From positions 186,001 to 250,000 of the forward strand of contig JACGCN010000006.1 of assembly GCA_014905825.1 (NCBI GenBank): a stretch of DNA of 64,000 nt, read 5' to 3'. Shown here in pieces: positions 11,600 through 24,176 of this stretch; positions within the stretch are counted from its first letter, which is position 1, and each line of letters opens with the position of its first letter. Below the pieces are notes generated by a model. That model ran no database searches. It was given only the letters and a program-made list of their open reading frames with translations, and was not told the origin of the DNA. Made by a program: the position numbers and the translations under genes. The DNA is from Lyophyllum atratum (taxonomy: Eukaryota > Basidiomycota > Agaricomycetes > Agaricales > Lyophyllaceae).

Positions 11600-13470
11600 G
11601 TTCCAACCTTGATCAGGCGCTCCCTCTGATGCGTTTCAAGTACCCATCGGACACTCCCAGTACATCTACTCCTCGCCCACAGCCCATTGTGAAGACAGCG
11701 CTCAAGAATGCAGTCCGAGCCGCCCAGGCTCCCGTCACGGCATCGTCCGAGAAGCCAAAGCCTAAACAGAGAAAGGTTAAGAACACGGTGCCGTCAGTCA
11801 TTGCACCGATTTTCCAAGTCAAACCCAAGAGAACCATGGAGCAATTAAAAGCGCGAAGCAAGGCAAGAAAGACAGTACGTGTTGGTCTCTCTGATGCATT
11901 CCATTGATAATGACGGGTATTCAAAGGCACCTGGCCAGGATGTTGCTTCTGCGATGGACAATGTTCCGAGCGATGCCTCTTCTGATGAAGAAGCAGCACC
12001 CACCGGCCGTCCCCGCATGAACGAACTCGACGCCCTTACTGTGGAGCTGAAAAGCCAACGTGGTACACATTGGAAATATCGGTGTGCTGGCATTGGCTGT
12101 CCCAAAACATGGTCGCCGCGCACTCGCTCTCGGGTTCTTGCTCACTGCAAGTGTTGTCTTAAGATGACTTCCGAGCAGCGGCAGTTTGCATCAGCAGCAA
12201 GCGCCGAGAACTCTCCTGGCGCTCTCGTTTCTGCCGCTTCGTCTGAATCGTTGCAAGACACTCCATCTGGTGCTCTCTCCCCTGCCCCGTCAACGGCGAG
12301 TATCAGCAGCACAGGTTCACATGTTGTTGCGATTCGGGCTTGCGCTCCCCCACGAGCAGATGAATTCTTCGGACCGCGAGGCCGAAAGGAGATTCACAAT
12401 GCCCTGGACTTCGCCATTCTCAAGTTCGTATGCGTGGCTCGCCTTGCTCCGGCTGTTGTTGATCTCGACGAATGGAAAGACATCTGGAAGATTTCCACTC
12501 CGAGCTATACACCTGCCTCGAGGACGCGGCTGGTAGACGAGCATATCATGTCTGAACAGGAGCGTGTTCGTGCCCTGGTAATCAACCATCTTCAGACGCA
12601 ACAACGCCTAACGGTTACTTTCGATGGCGGAGACACGCGTGGTGGCGATGCATTTTACACAGTCCACGTCACGACTGCAGGACGACAGGTGTTCTTGATT
12701 GAGGGACAAGAATGCACGCGAGAATCTCATACGGGAGAATGGATTGCAAATTTCGTAATGACAGTAAGCATATTCACTGCTACGACACGTTAAATGTCAA
12801 CTGATGCGGAATTCAGGTAATACATCCTATTGGGCCTGAACGTTTTATTGCCATGTCCTCTGACGACACCGGCAATACACAACTCGCGCGAGCCATTATG
12901 GAATCAGCGATGTGCAACCTCCTTAATCTGCCTGATCCCATGCATCATTTAAGTAACACCCTGCAAGAAATCGCCGCCCTGCCGTATTTTAAAGTTGTAA
13001 GTGGACCTTTCTTTATTGTGATATTTAGTGCTAGAACGAGGGTTGATATTGTGGCAAGGTGATTAAACGCATTCGCGGGACGATCAAGTACTTCAAACAA
13101 TCTAAGCCTGCCAAAGCGAAGCTCAAAGATCGTCGAGTGGATCAGGGCCTGGGTCCAGGTCTCGAAAGCATTGGGAAGACGCGTTTTGCAACGCTTACAT
13201 GGTCGGCTGAGCCGCTGAGGCGCTGCCTTCCGGCCATCCGCGACCTTGTTACATTGGGGGAGGTTGAGATTCCAGTAAGTGCTTCGTACCCATATCCTTT
13301 CAACGGTCGTCCTTGCTAACTTCATTAAATAGAAGCATGGCGATACGTTCATCAATAACACGCCAACCACCCTCCGATTCGAAATCTACCTCACTCAGTT
13401 CGTTAAGGTCACTGAAGTAATGCAATATTGAACCTTGGGCAAGCCTATGAACTCCGCGTTATCTGTGTAC
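11600..13470 (+). pseudogene. BED finger plus hAT transposase (DUF659-like), 3' truncated
   Basis: After a Lys-rich linker, a C-x4-C...H...C cluster (about 12084-12160) forms a BED-type DNA-binding finger. It is followed by a transposase core with the motif FDGGDTRGGDAFYTVH and, after an intron at 12764-12816, GPERFIAMSSDDTGN. Further phase-compatible introns start near 13000 (GTAAGT) and 13275. The last recognisable block is FEIYLTQFVKVTE near 13410; an in-frame stop follows and similarity is lost. The hAT C-terminal dimerisation region is missing. It probably belonged to the same polypeptide as the upstream protease. Confidence 0.7.
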
Positions 13471-14950
13471 TGTAAGTGGGGAGGCGTGGTGTCATGGGTT
13501 GAAAGAGAGGATACCCAGTCCTGTGACCGTTTCTAGTTGCCTGCTTCTCTCCAGTGGTCAAAAAAAGTACCATTCTGTCACGGTATGGATGATACCAAGT
13601 GTGCGGGAGAAGGGGCGCCAAGGTAGAGAAAATCGCTGGTGATGCGATACTCCGCTTTCCTTTCCAATTTCCGTGTAGCAGCTTCACAGGCCCCAAGAAA
13701 CGTGAGATAGCAGAAGCCGACCGGGAATGGGACGGAAGTCGAACGGACGAGCTGGGAAATCCCGGGCCGAGAAAACTAGGGGTGTTTGACCTCGAAGCTC
13801 CTGCCAAATAGCTCCACGTGCAGCGTGTTTCTTTCCACACACCAGCGACGACTTGAAGTTGCACTATTTGCAAACTCTTTGCAACTCTCGAATCTCATGC
13901 ATTGCGGGTCCAACTAAGGGGCTGATGAAGTTCAACGCGTCAGGCGCATTGTATCAAGCAGAATGCTCGATGGCAACATCTTGGCGGCACCACTAGTGGA
14001 TCGCCAGCAGGACCTTGAAGTACTGTGTTAGGAAAGGAAAGCAGGTAACCTGTACATTCTTCTGACATTCCAGGGCATCAATTGAGAAGGCTTTATGGGC
14101 AGACCAGACCGTTTCTTCGTCTTCGTCCCCTATTCTGGCCGATACGTAAAACACATCCCGTGTACTTTGGCTATGGGGTTATCGTGATCCCTCGGGGTTT
14201 GGGTCGCAGATTTACCGACCGCTTCAAGACTCAAACAGGCCTCCCAGCGACAGCTTCAACAACAATCATAGCTTTGCGATCTAGACATCGTTTGTCGAAG
14301 TAAGCGGGTATCACGGGCTGTACACCTGATGATTCCACCTTACACGGTTCTGTGTATCTGGGTATGTGGTCACCGAGGCTACTGCGGCTTATCCTCGCCA
14401 TATGGCGGTCGTCCTTATGCATCCATGTCTTTTCGGTCCCGGCTGACCGCTCTATGATGACAACGCGATGCGATCTTTGCGTTTCCATTCTACAGACACC
14501 TGTGTCGCGTGTCCCAGCACAGGTCATATGTTTTCCGCGGAGAGACACTACTGGATGCGCTTATCGCTAGGTGCCAGTGATATCGACTCGTATGGCCGCA
14601 CCGTTTTGTGCATCTGATGTGCTGGATGGGCGGATCGGGGCTCGATCTGAGTCCCGTTGCCATTTATGTACGTCTATGAGTTACCTCGTAGTACATAAGA
14701 AGGGGCACAGGACAAGAACCCGTCTCCTTTATCTTGCAACAGAGCCTCATTCTGTAACGCATTCTCTGTGCGCAAAGGATCGTGCTTGTGGGTGATATTT
14801 CTACCTCGACGTCGCACCTAAACTAAACTATCATTAACTATCACTCACGCTTAGTTGACCTTCCTGTTCGTTCGCCAACGTCTATCATCCTCGCCGCCGT
14901 CTGCCTTTGTCACGTCTGCACTTTCTCTACTCATCGTGTCAAGCCACACA
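13471..14950. other. Intergenic, no gene seen
   Basis: Short ORFs only, without splice structure or family character. The last few hundred bases are the promoter side of the GH71 gene. I see no confident TATA element there. Confidence 0.45.
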
Positions 14951-17037
14951 ATGCAACAGATTCGAACCCTCGTCGGGCTCCTGACCTTGGTTTTTTTGGT
15001 GGCGCCATCAACTGCTGCCCGCTACCCACCCAACACGTCAGACGCGGCAACTCATCATGAACTGCGCTCACCCCTTTCGTCCGTGAACGCGACGAGAGCA
15101 CTGAGCAATGATCTGGAGAAGCGGGCAGGCGCCAAATATATTTTTATGCATCATGTGTGTTTTTCTTCTTGTCTAAACACTCTTCATGCGCTGAAGATAT
15201 GTACTTATGTGTAGATCGTCGGGAGTAAGCGCTTTATTCGGTGTACACAGTAAACGGGGTTGACAGCCCTATTTTAACGTTGTCTCGTCCGTCTTTAGAT
15301 ACGTGAGTTTGTATTACACTAACCCACTCACTCGCGCGCTAACGCATATGACTGAAGCTTTCCCTACACGCAAGCAGACTGGGCTGATGATATCCGCCAG
15401 ATCCAAGCCAAAGGCGTGTACGTATCCTATCCCCATTCACAGCGCTCAAAATCTCACTAACTTACGCAGAGACGCAGTCGCACTGAACATGGGCGGTGAT
15501 ACGTGGCAGCGCACACAAGTCGCTTCCGCATACGCCGCGGCCGCCCAACTCGGCACTAACTTCAAGCTCTTCCTCTCGTTCGACTTCACCGCAATGGGCT
15601 GCGACGTGAACGACCTCGTCGGGCGCGTGAACGACTTCGCGAATCACCCAAACCAGTTCCGCGTCGATGGGAAGGTTATGATCTCGAGTTTCTCAGGAGA
15701 TTGCCTTGGTAATGCCGGGTGGGCGAGTTTGAAGGCGCAAACCAACGCATATCTGATGCCGTTTATCTGGGGCCTGGAGGGGCATTTCAACGAGTGGCCG
15801 AGCTTGGACACTTGGTATTGGTATGTGCGGCATACTAGAAGTGTAGATGCAGGCTGAGTAATACTTTACAGTTGGGGCTGCGCATGGCCGACTGGCAATA
15901 TCGACAAGAACGTAGGTGAAATGTTGGACAGAATTCTTGCTACCTTGCTGATTCTTTTTTATAGACTGACGACGACGAATATTGTAACTTTTCAAAGGCT
16001 GATATTGACCGTTCTGACTGAATGGAAGATTAGACATGAGTCAATTGGGATCTCGTTATGGAACTACCATCAGCCCTTGGATGTTGTACGTGGAAAGCAC
16101 TGCTCTTTCTATAAGCCTGACTCACGCCGTATAGCACTCACTACGGCTACAAGAACTGGTACCAACGGGGTGACAACTGGCTATTGCTCACTCGCTGGGA
16201 ACAACTCATGGCCATGCGGGACCGCTTGACGTTTATCGAGCTGGTCAGCTGGTAAGGGTCTTATATTCTTCATAAGTGGCTCAAGGCTCATCGTTCCTTA
16301 GGAACGATTACGGCGAATCACACTAGTTTGTACCTTCTCCTCCTGAAAAGATATTTCATACTAAAAGGATCCTCCATAACTACAACATGGGCCCTATCAA
16401 AGGTGCACAGCCCGATGGAACGACCTGGGCAACGGGATTCCCCCATACCGCCTGGTACGACCTTTCCCAATACTACATCACTGCGTTCAAGACGGGGTCA
16501 TATCCTGCTATCACTGTGAGTCAACATGTCTTGACGTAGAGATGACGCGCTGAGTACATTTGACTTCTTATATATAGCAAGACGTCATCTACTATTGGGC
16601 GCGGCCCCACCCTGCCGCTGCGACAGCATCATCAGATGCTCTTCCAAAGCCGGACAGCTGGGACTGGACACCCGTACGCTAATCCGTTCTGTTATTTATT
16701 TCCTTCAAACCCCTGACCGGTATCTCAAAGGACACACTTTGGGCAGTCGTCTTCTCGACCTCGACGAGCACCGTCACCCTCACGGTCGGCAGCTCGACAC
16801 AAACATTCAGCAACGTCGCTGCGGGCGTGACGAAACTCCAGATACCTCTCTCTCCGGGGAAGATCACGGTCAAGATGGTAAAGAACGGGGCCACGACCAT
16901 CCAGCAGACGCCTTCGGATTACACATATGTCACTAACCCCACACTGTGTGAGTGCCATTTGCCCATCGAATATGTCCGTGCTGATCCAACTACCCGAAGA
17001 TAACTATAATGTTTACGTTGGCAGTGCCAAGGCGTAA
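14951..17037 (+). CDS. Secreted GH71 alpha-1,3-glucanase (mutanase-like)
   Basis: The start ATG at 14951 opens a classical signal peptide ending near residues 20-23 (STAA). About ten exons follow. The protein reads AKYIFMHH / IVGNTFPYT / ADDIRQIQAKGVDAVALNMG / KLFLSFDFTAMGCD / WGCAWPTGN / SPWMFTHYGYKNW / FIELVSWNDYGESH, matching glycoside hydrolase family 71. These enzymes cleave alpha-1,3-glucan of fungal cell walls, in wall remodelling or mycoparasitism. A C-terminal beta-rich domain (about 100 residues) ends at 17037. Exons 2 and 3 are only 10 nt (15215-15224) and 4 nt (15299-15302). The exon ending GESH at about 16324 joins to the next exon through an in-frame TAG with every acceptor I could find, so that junction is unresolved. 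The gene may carry a nonsense change there. Confidence 0.82.
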
Positions 17038-17319
17038 ACATGTGTAGAAGGTCCTAGTTATGATCGCAATACCCTGGCCCAAATGTAGCATTATATGGCT
17101 ATAACGTATTATCGAGTTTCAGCAGCACCCAGGAAAGATAATTTTGTCTTCATAGGCAGATCGCTCGTGCAAGATACGCCCATTCCCTTTGCACATTTTA
17201 CTCTGTCTCGAACACACGTCTCAAGTCCTCGTGCAGGAATTGTCAAAAATAATTGAGATGCTATAGATGATACAGATGTGATGCGTCTATCGGTACATAA
17301 GATGTCTGCTGAAGAGTGC

Positions 17320-19592
17320 TTAGTGTTTGCGGATGGACGTGCTTTTACCATAATCTCGGATGACCTGGCCATAAACAGCAGGTAATGCCGCAGTTTGGGC
17401 TGCAATCTGCCGAAGCACAACTTCCAGAGTTGAGAGGCGGCCCTCCAGTCTCGTTTCGAGCGCAACCAATCGCTCCTCCACCTTCGCCTCCAAGGCCGCA
17501 TATCGCTCGTCCGCACTGTTCTCCATTGCCGCAAACCCTTCAGCAACTTTGAACTCCATCGTCAAAAGCCGTTGCTCGAGTGCCAGGAGTCTGTCGTCAG
17601 CGGTAGCAGACTCCCCATTGACGGAAGTATCTCGTATTCTGACCAATGCATGCGCGAGGGTATGTCCAGGTGTCTGACTGAGCACTCTTTTGGAGTCACA
17701 ATCAGCGCAGACAAAGGTGTCTTTTGCTTTGAGAGGGGTGGGTGTTAGCACCTACCGAAATTGTTGTACAGTGAAAAAGACCTACTGCAGACGACACATG
17801 CCCAGCAAGGGGGTAAAACGTCCTTCTCACAGCAGGCACAAGTTGGGCTTGAATGGTGTCCTTCGTACGAGGTTAGATGCCGCTCATCGTCAGGACGTAG
17901 ATGGGCAGACTCCAAAGAGCGAAAAGTTGTCTTGGCACGCTCAAAAATGGCCCGAGCGCCTTCCACGACTCGCACAATATCGTAGTCATGCAGTGTTTGT
18001 TCCACCTTCACGACGGCATGGCTAGCTTCATGGGTAAACGTCCGTTTTGTCGGTGCTCTGTCGACACAAGATGCGCAGAGGTCTATATTATCAGACAGGT
18101 CGTCGGAGATGCACTGTATACACAGGATCCGACATTTTGTAATTTGGCGTTCGCACCAATCGCAACCCCACGCGCTGTCAGTACGTCAATATTTCGTCTA
18201 CGATAAGGGCAGGATTTGAAGAGCCACATACGGATGCCATGGAAGCTTTTGTATCTCAAACTCCGCTAATGCCTGGTAAAAGCGTGCTTCAGAAGGGTTC
18301 AGCTCCTGCCTCAGGTATTCGAGCTCCCCTTTCTCGACAGGCGTGAGAGGAATCTGTGGGGTAAGGCCCATCTGGACGATGAGTGCGCGCGTTGTGAGCT
18401 CCACATATCTCTTCCGTTCTGCGAATCTTGCTTCAAAAAATTGGCATGACCACAAAGCCTCTTGAGCCTGATGACGAGCGGCTTCACATGCGAAAGACCA
18501 TTGAGAACGAACGGGATCTTCTGCGAATTGATGCTGCGTGTACCTGTATCGCAAAAGGGTGGGAGGAGTTCGTTTGAGCGTGAATGGCACGTCACGATCA
18601 TCATCTCCACTATCATCTCTTCTCATCGTTTTCCATTGTGCGGTAATAGTAGCACACGCCTTGTCCAGCGTTCCGGTGCACGTGCGTAAAGTCCCATCCT
18701 TCTCGTCCAGAACGACGAACTTGAATGTAAGAGAGGATTCCTGAACGGAGGTAATGGCGCCAGAGAACTCGAATGCCCCTGTAAAATCCTCGCCCTTCCC
18801 AACTATCTTAAACGCCCCGGAAAGGCGAATAGAGACGCGCAGAACGCAAGATATCCACTCATCACCGAATTGGCGAGGAGAGAGTCCCGTCCATGTTCCC
18901 TCGATCGAGGAGCTGTCTTGGTCACTGGCAAGATCTTCAAACTCGTAGTAGTTGGTCACAGAGTAGCCATCCTTGATGCCATACTTGAGAATGCCGTGGG
19001 GTATTCCTGAGGCGATGCTTTTGGCTTCTTCCCATGAGAGTTGGATTTTCGGACCGATGGCCGCGTCCGCTTCAGAACTTGTCCAGGAAGCAAACGAGTT
19101 ATCGGCTGGCACTCTCCGGATATCACCATAAGAAAGTTGAAACTTGAATCGAGCGTCAGATGAGATCAGTCTACATGAAGAAATCGAGAATGTACAATGC
19201 CAAACGCGAAGTTACCAAGACGGGACTGCACGTCGAGATGTGTCTGTTTGAAAATGGCTGGGCCTCGTGAGCTTCGATGGCCGATTTGACTAGATGAAGG
19301 ACTCACCTTCCACGTTCTGTATGCGATAATCAATGGCCAACAAAATTGACACCAAAGAATCGTTCAAAGTGACAAACTCTTCTGTATCGAGAACATGATT
19401 GCACGCCAGTGTCATCACCTTCAAGTGCCGTCTGAGAAGAAGGTAGATGAGAGGGAAGACATACTAAAGTGAATCAGACCTTAGTAAAGCGTGGAAAAGG
19501 GAGATGGTGGACGCACACGTTCGATCCTTCCTGCTCCGGTCATCAAAGACGTGCGAGTATGGGCCATTGCGAGCATGGCATGACCGAGATCT
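17320..19592 (-). pseudogene. C-terminal half of split EF-hand/ZZ-finger protein
   Basis: Reading from 19592 down, the frame continues in phase from the N-terminal half at 27788-30114 (DL|GHAMLAMAHTRTSL). Exons cover a hydrophobic segment (YVFPLIYLLL), the signature EAIFKQTHLDVQ...NFAFGI, then FQLSYGDIRRVP and a 300-residue beta-rich region. After an intron at 18175-18231 comes a Cys/His cluster (C-x2-C-x4-C-x3-C-x2-C, later C-x2-C and two His) of ZZ or related zinc-finger type. Another intron (17727-17785) leads into a coiled-coil tail. The family is common in Agaricomycetes and of unknown function, probably membrane-associated and calcium-responsive. It can only be expressed from here if a cryptic promoter in the insertion drives it from Met codons at 19576 or 19567. 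Confidence 0.8.
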
Positions 19593-20274
19593 AGATCTAC
19601 GGCCTTCAAGCTTTAGGGCCAGCCTTTCAGCGTCCAAGCTCTGTACAAGTTGGCGAGATTACGCCCCATGCACGTGATGTCCAAAAAGAGAATGCTTATC
19701 TAAATTGCTAAAAAAGGAAATTCGCTCCTTGACGAAGGTGAACTGGCATTGTTCGACGTGAACCGGTGGCATTTTTGATGGCCAAGTCCCCAGCAGAGTC
19801 AACCTAAGCATCTGTTCAAGTACTTGGGAGGCAGCTTATAACCACAGAAATTCAATCAAAAGATTACATAGCAAGTACATTATATTATTAGTACAGATAA
19901 TGTAGCTATGCCTACAAGGACTGCATGGAATACAGGGAACAGGGCAGCAACACAGGTTGGTGGCTTGTATATCAGCTCCCAACTGAAGCGGGCGGTGGCA
20001 TGTGTCAGGATTGTTGTCAGTAGCAGGAGCGAGGAGATAAATGGAAAGGATTACCGAGTGGAGGCTGTCTGATGCAGCTAGCGGTGATCTGCGGGCTGGA
20101 TGGCGGGGCGGCGGACGGTGGTAAGGATGGCGAGGTTGTGGTACGAGGACAAAAGGTACGCGTCGACGTCAGTGCGATCGACAATTGTCAATGCTCCCAC
20201 GCGTGATGCATTGATGGCCAGCTCAACTTGAAAGCGAGCTGAATGCCTTAGGTAAGGAATGTCTTGTTTTGGAC

Positions 20275-23200
20275 TAGTGATGTGACGGCCCGGCTCGGCC
20301 TGAAAGCCACAGCTAAAGCTCGGCTTTGAAGGGCTCAGGCTTGCAGAAATACAAGCCCGAGCCGTCACCAAAGCTTATGGTCGGCTCCGGCTTGGCTCGG
20401 CTTCAGGCCGCGGCTTGTCCCCGATTTTTTACTCTATTTACTCAGTCCGCTATTTAAATCTACTCGTCCACGTTGTCCTGGAGAAGCATATCCCACGAGA
20501 AATTCTCTGAGCCCTGTACTACCTCCTGGTCAATATCCATATCCTCAAGGTCCTTCTCCACATCCGAAGTTGTTGGAACCTCTCAAAAGATGAGATCATT
20601 GTGATACAGGCACTTGAGGCACTGTAACGCTTCGACAATGTCACCTTTGAGCCGGTTGCGCCGCTTGCTGATCGTAATTCCAGCGGATGAAAAGGCGCGC
20701 TCACTTGAGACGGAGGATGCCATAATAGCGAGATAATCTCGAGCCAGCGAGGCCCAAGTAGGGTAGCGGTGAGCACTGATCTAAAATGTCAATTGTTAGA
20801 TGGTTGGGTCATGATTAATATGTCTATTGTTACGCACCCCCCACCACTCTACAACTGACATGCCCTCAGGTAGCACGTCCCTGGTATCCATATAGCGCTG
20901 GAACTCGGGTATCCATGGCTTCGAAGGGTCTGATGGTGCGTCCTCGTCATCACCATCATTCTCAGAGTCAGTGTCTAGATTCTGGCGCACGAGCTCGTCA
21001 ATCGCAGACTCGGATCTCGATTGCGTGTCAGGCAGCCCTGATGACCCTCCCTGCTGCTGCAGAAGCTCGTAGCGGTCCTTGAACTATAACAACTATACTG
21101 TGAGAAAAGTCAAAGTGCATATAGAATACATACCACAGATTCTACAAGGTTGTGGACGTCAACCTGCAGATCTTTCGACCAATATTTCTTGAAGTGGGAC
21201 ATTTTTTTCCCTGGGTGCAGTACTGGATGAGCGAGATGTCAGCAATAGCATGAGAGAGGAGATGTCTCGGACGCACACATGGCAAGTATGTGCGCATCAG
21301 AATCAGCCGTTTTATTGTAATACTTATCGAGGGTGTCTGCGCCAGCCGTGAGGGATGCCACGAACTTTGCATACTTTGGCTTCGAGATGCGGCTGGACCA
21401 AGCTGCGTGCAAGGCCTCGATAGCGGGTAGCACGTCGTGCAACGACGGTGCCTGGACTGACGAGAAGGCTTGTTGAGCCTTACTTGCACAACGCAGAATC
21501 GAGCAGAAGACCTCGACTTGCAACCACTCATGGTCTGTAAGACTTAGACTATCTATCTTCTTACGCTTCTCGCGATTCTCTTCACGAACACCCAGCTCAT
21601 ACACAAATGTATCAACATGCTGGAAGATAATCAATGACATGGCTATAGAGAATGAGCGACACTTACTGCTTTCAAAGTCAACGCACGACTCAACATGACG
21701 TATGTTGACGACCATCGGACTTTCATATCAAGAAGCAACTGGATAGGCTGTGCCACGCCAGAGCGGAGCTGAACTACCTTGAATAGCTCTTTACGTTGAG
21801 CAGATGAGCGTTCCTGTAGAAGTAGTCAATTGGTAGAAAGCGAGATAGAGACAAATGAAAATACAAACCTTAACAGAGATCGCGCGAACGAGGCCCAACT
21901 CATCACGATCGAAGACGTCGAGATCGGGAATGTGCTCGTCTTTATCCTCTGAATGGGGGTTGTAGTACTTAGACTTGCTTCGCGCAGAGATGAGAGCTTG
22001 CGTCGCGAGGTTGATGATATGTGCGAGACACCTACGTGGCAAACAAAGATTCAACAGTAGAATCTCAAAGCAAGCATAAGTCGTACCGTATGTGACGTTT
22101 CGAGACATCGAATGTCTCGCCCGTTGCGAGCTCGTAGAGGCGAGCGAACTCATGAATCATCGTACCGTTATTCGAAGCATTATCGCAGGTAATGTGCCCA
22201 ATCTGCAACACATGTCTGTCAGAACCTTAATCGACGTAATTAAACAAAGGACTGACCTTGTATACAATCCCGAGGCGCAGACATATCTTATATAATGCTT
22301 GACCAAGCCTCTCTCCATTGTGGGCGCTGTTCATGTGCGTAAAGCCGAGCAGGGCACTCTCAAGAGTCCACTTGCCAGGGGTACGCTCCTCGATCCAATG
22401 GCCCGTGACGGCGAAGTATCCGTCGGTGTTCGATGCTTGCCATGCGTCGCAGGTAAGGCTGACCTTGCCTTGTACGTACTTACTCTGTAAAAAATGCCGC
22501 ATGGTTAGTAACTCGAGAAAGAAGTAAATAATATGACGCACATTGAGCCGCTCTTTTAACTTATTCATCTGTAACTTGAATAGTGAGATGATTTCGTCCC
22601 TCGTCTGCTTTCGATTCGGTATGACGACCTCGCCGGTAGCTCGTGAAGCGATAGAGATCATCTGCTTGAAGCTCGGGTGTTCGGAGGCCTGTATAGGCTA
22701 TGTAAGGGTTTAGCTCGAAAGATACACTATAAAAATCTACTAGAAAACGCACCTGATCAGTTTCAATCAGCCACTGGATGGCTGCCTCCTTGAATAGTTC
22801 GTCGCTATACGGTTGTGGTTTTTCACGACTGGCGGGATCGACGGTCTTGAAATGGTCGTCGACTTGGCTCTGACGCAGCTTCTCGAGAACGGCCTCTTTA
22901 TGCGCCTTCGAGTCTTCTGGCAGCATTGATTCGAAGCCTGTTGCCTTGCACCAGCGTCGGTACACAGCCTACAGAAATACATGAGTCAAAATGATATAAT
23001 TGACAAGGAAAACCAGACTGACCTTATGATATGCGGCCATATGCCGACGGAGTGTCGTGCAATCGTCCTTCAGGACGGAATCCTGCTTCGCACAGCCGGA
23101 TCCTTCGCTGATCATTCGCATCAGCAATTAGGGAGTTTTGAGATGATAAATAGAGACTCACCTGCATGTCTTACATCCCCGCCGACCTCTCTTATCTCCC

Positions 23201-24069
23201 TTGATATGCGGCAGCTTGGTCCAGAACTCGTCGATATCGGCGGTGGGGTTGTTCTTCTTTTTGTTGCTGGTTTCGTCATCCGTATCCGACTCGATGTTGA
23301 GGACATTCACATCTCTGTACATGCCCGTTGCATCCTTGTGAGCAGCGCCGTCATTGCCTGGAAAAGTCAACATGGTTGAAATCACAACAGAGGCTCGAGT
23401 ACGTACGTTTCGCCTTCTTCTTCTTCGGTTTTCCGGCATCACTTCCCTCGTCCTCCATATCCAAGTCATTGTGCTCGAGGGCAGATGTGGCTGGTCGCTT
23501 GTTCGACGGCAACGACGGTGTTGATGACTGTGGGTTTGCCGAGTCATCCTCGATCAAAGCAGGGGCGCTGTCAGGGTCCAGTGACGATTCAGGCCGGTTG
23601 AGAGAGGTGGTGATGGATTCACCGGTTTTGCGAGGAGCTGGGGCCTTTCGAGCAGCTTCAGCGTTTCGAGCAGCATCAAGGGCAGCAACCTTGGCGGCGG
23701 TCGCTGCTGCGATTTTTGCGCGGTGGGAAGGAAGCTCGGATTGGGCCACGTTATCAGCGCTCAGCTTCTCTGTCCCTTTTTGGGTCCGTACAGGCCGGGC
23801 ACTTGCCATGTTGAGCTATTGAGCGATGTTCTCGTTGCGTGTAAAAATAGATTTATTTTTCAGGTGCGAAAACACAACTATACAGTCGACTCAGGATGCT
23901 CGATCAAGCCACTTGCAAGCCGCGGCTCGAGCTCTGGCCTGGGGCTTCAAAAAATCTAAGCCCAGGCCGCAGGCCGCTACAGGCCCCGTAAACGGCTTGG
24001 CGAGGCTCGGCTTTTGAGAGCTCGGCCTCGGCCAGCCCACGGCTTTGAGCCGAGCCGTGCACATCACTA
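20275..24069 (-). mobile_element. hAT transposon, nearly intact, 8-bp target duplication
   Basis: The ends are inverted: TAGTGATGTG at 20275 and CACATCACTA ending at 24069, each followed inward by GC-rich repeats (CGGCTCGGCT-like). The 8-bp duplication TTTTGGAC flanks the element exactly (20267-20274 and 24070-24077), the diagnostic size for hAT. One multi-exon transposase gene occupies the interior on the minus strand. The clean ends and perfect duplication indicate a recent insertion into the larger 19593-27787 insert. Confidence 0.95.
20583..23809 (-). CDS. hAT transposase with BED-type finger, one premature stop near C-terminus
   Basis: From ATG at 23809 about eleven short-intron exons can be followed. 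They encode a Lys/Ala-rich nuclear N-terminus with a KPKKKKAKR signal, then a BED-type finger (CKTC...LRRHMAAYHK). The catalytic core has TCDAWQASN and ITCDNASNN blocks carrying the expected RNase H-like aspartates, and a CLAHIINLATQ block follows. The hAT dimerisation region is present (YPTWASLARDYLAI...SSERAFSSAG). After LKCLYHNDLIF a TGA (20583-20585) stops the frame. The next about 40 codons down to TAG at 20460-20462 stay open, and the stop looks like a CGA-to-TGA transition. Catalytic and dimerisation regions precede it, so the protein may still work. Confidence 0.85.
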
Positions 24070-24108
24070 TTTTGGACGTCACGTGCATGGGGCGTTATCT
24101 CAAAACCT

Positions 24109-24176
24109 CTCTGTACATACTATGGATTACATAATAATAATTAAGCGCAGGCCTTCAAGCCCAGTGAAAATCGGCC
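24109..24176. repeat. Dispersed non-coding repeat, copy 1
   Basis: Contains CTGTACATACTATGGATTAC followed by a short spacer and the reverse complement of TTTTCACTGGGCTTGAAGG. Related copies lie at 26632-26693 and, partially, 19601-19645 and 25500-25570. It flanks the hAT right end, so the hAT landed beside or inside one copy. Confidence 0.6.

Larger units (their letters stand above)
9935..13470 (+). mobile_element. Degenerate hAT-type transposon with Ulp1 protease module
   Basis: Coding remains of a Ulp1-like C48 protease followed by a BED-type finger and a hAT transposase run in one direction. A candidate 5' terminus, TAGGGCTGCGCACCG, lies at 9935 and resembles hAT ends. No matching 3' terminus or 8-bp duplication was found, and the coding homology fades out near 13470, so the 3' end is deleted or decayed. 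This element is clearly older than the hAT copy at 20275-24069. Confidence 0.65.
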
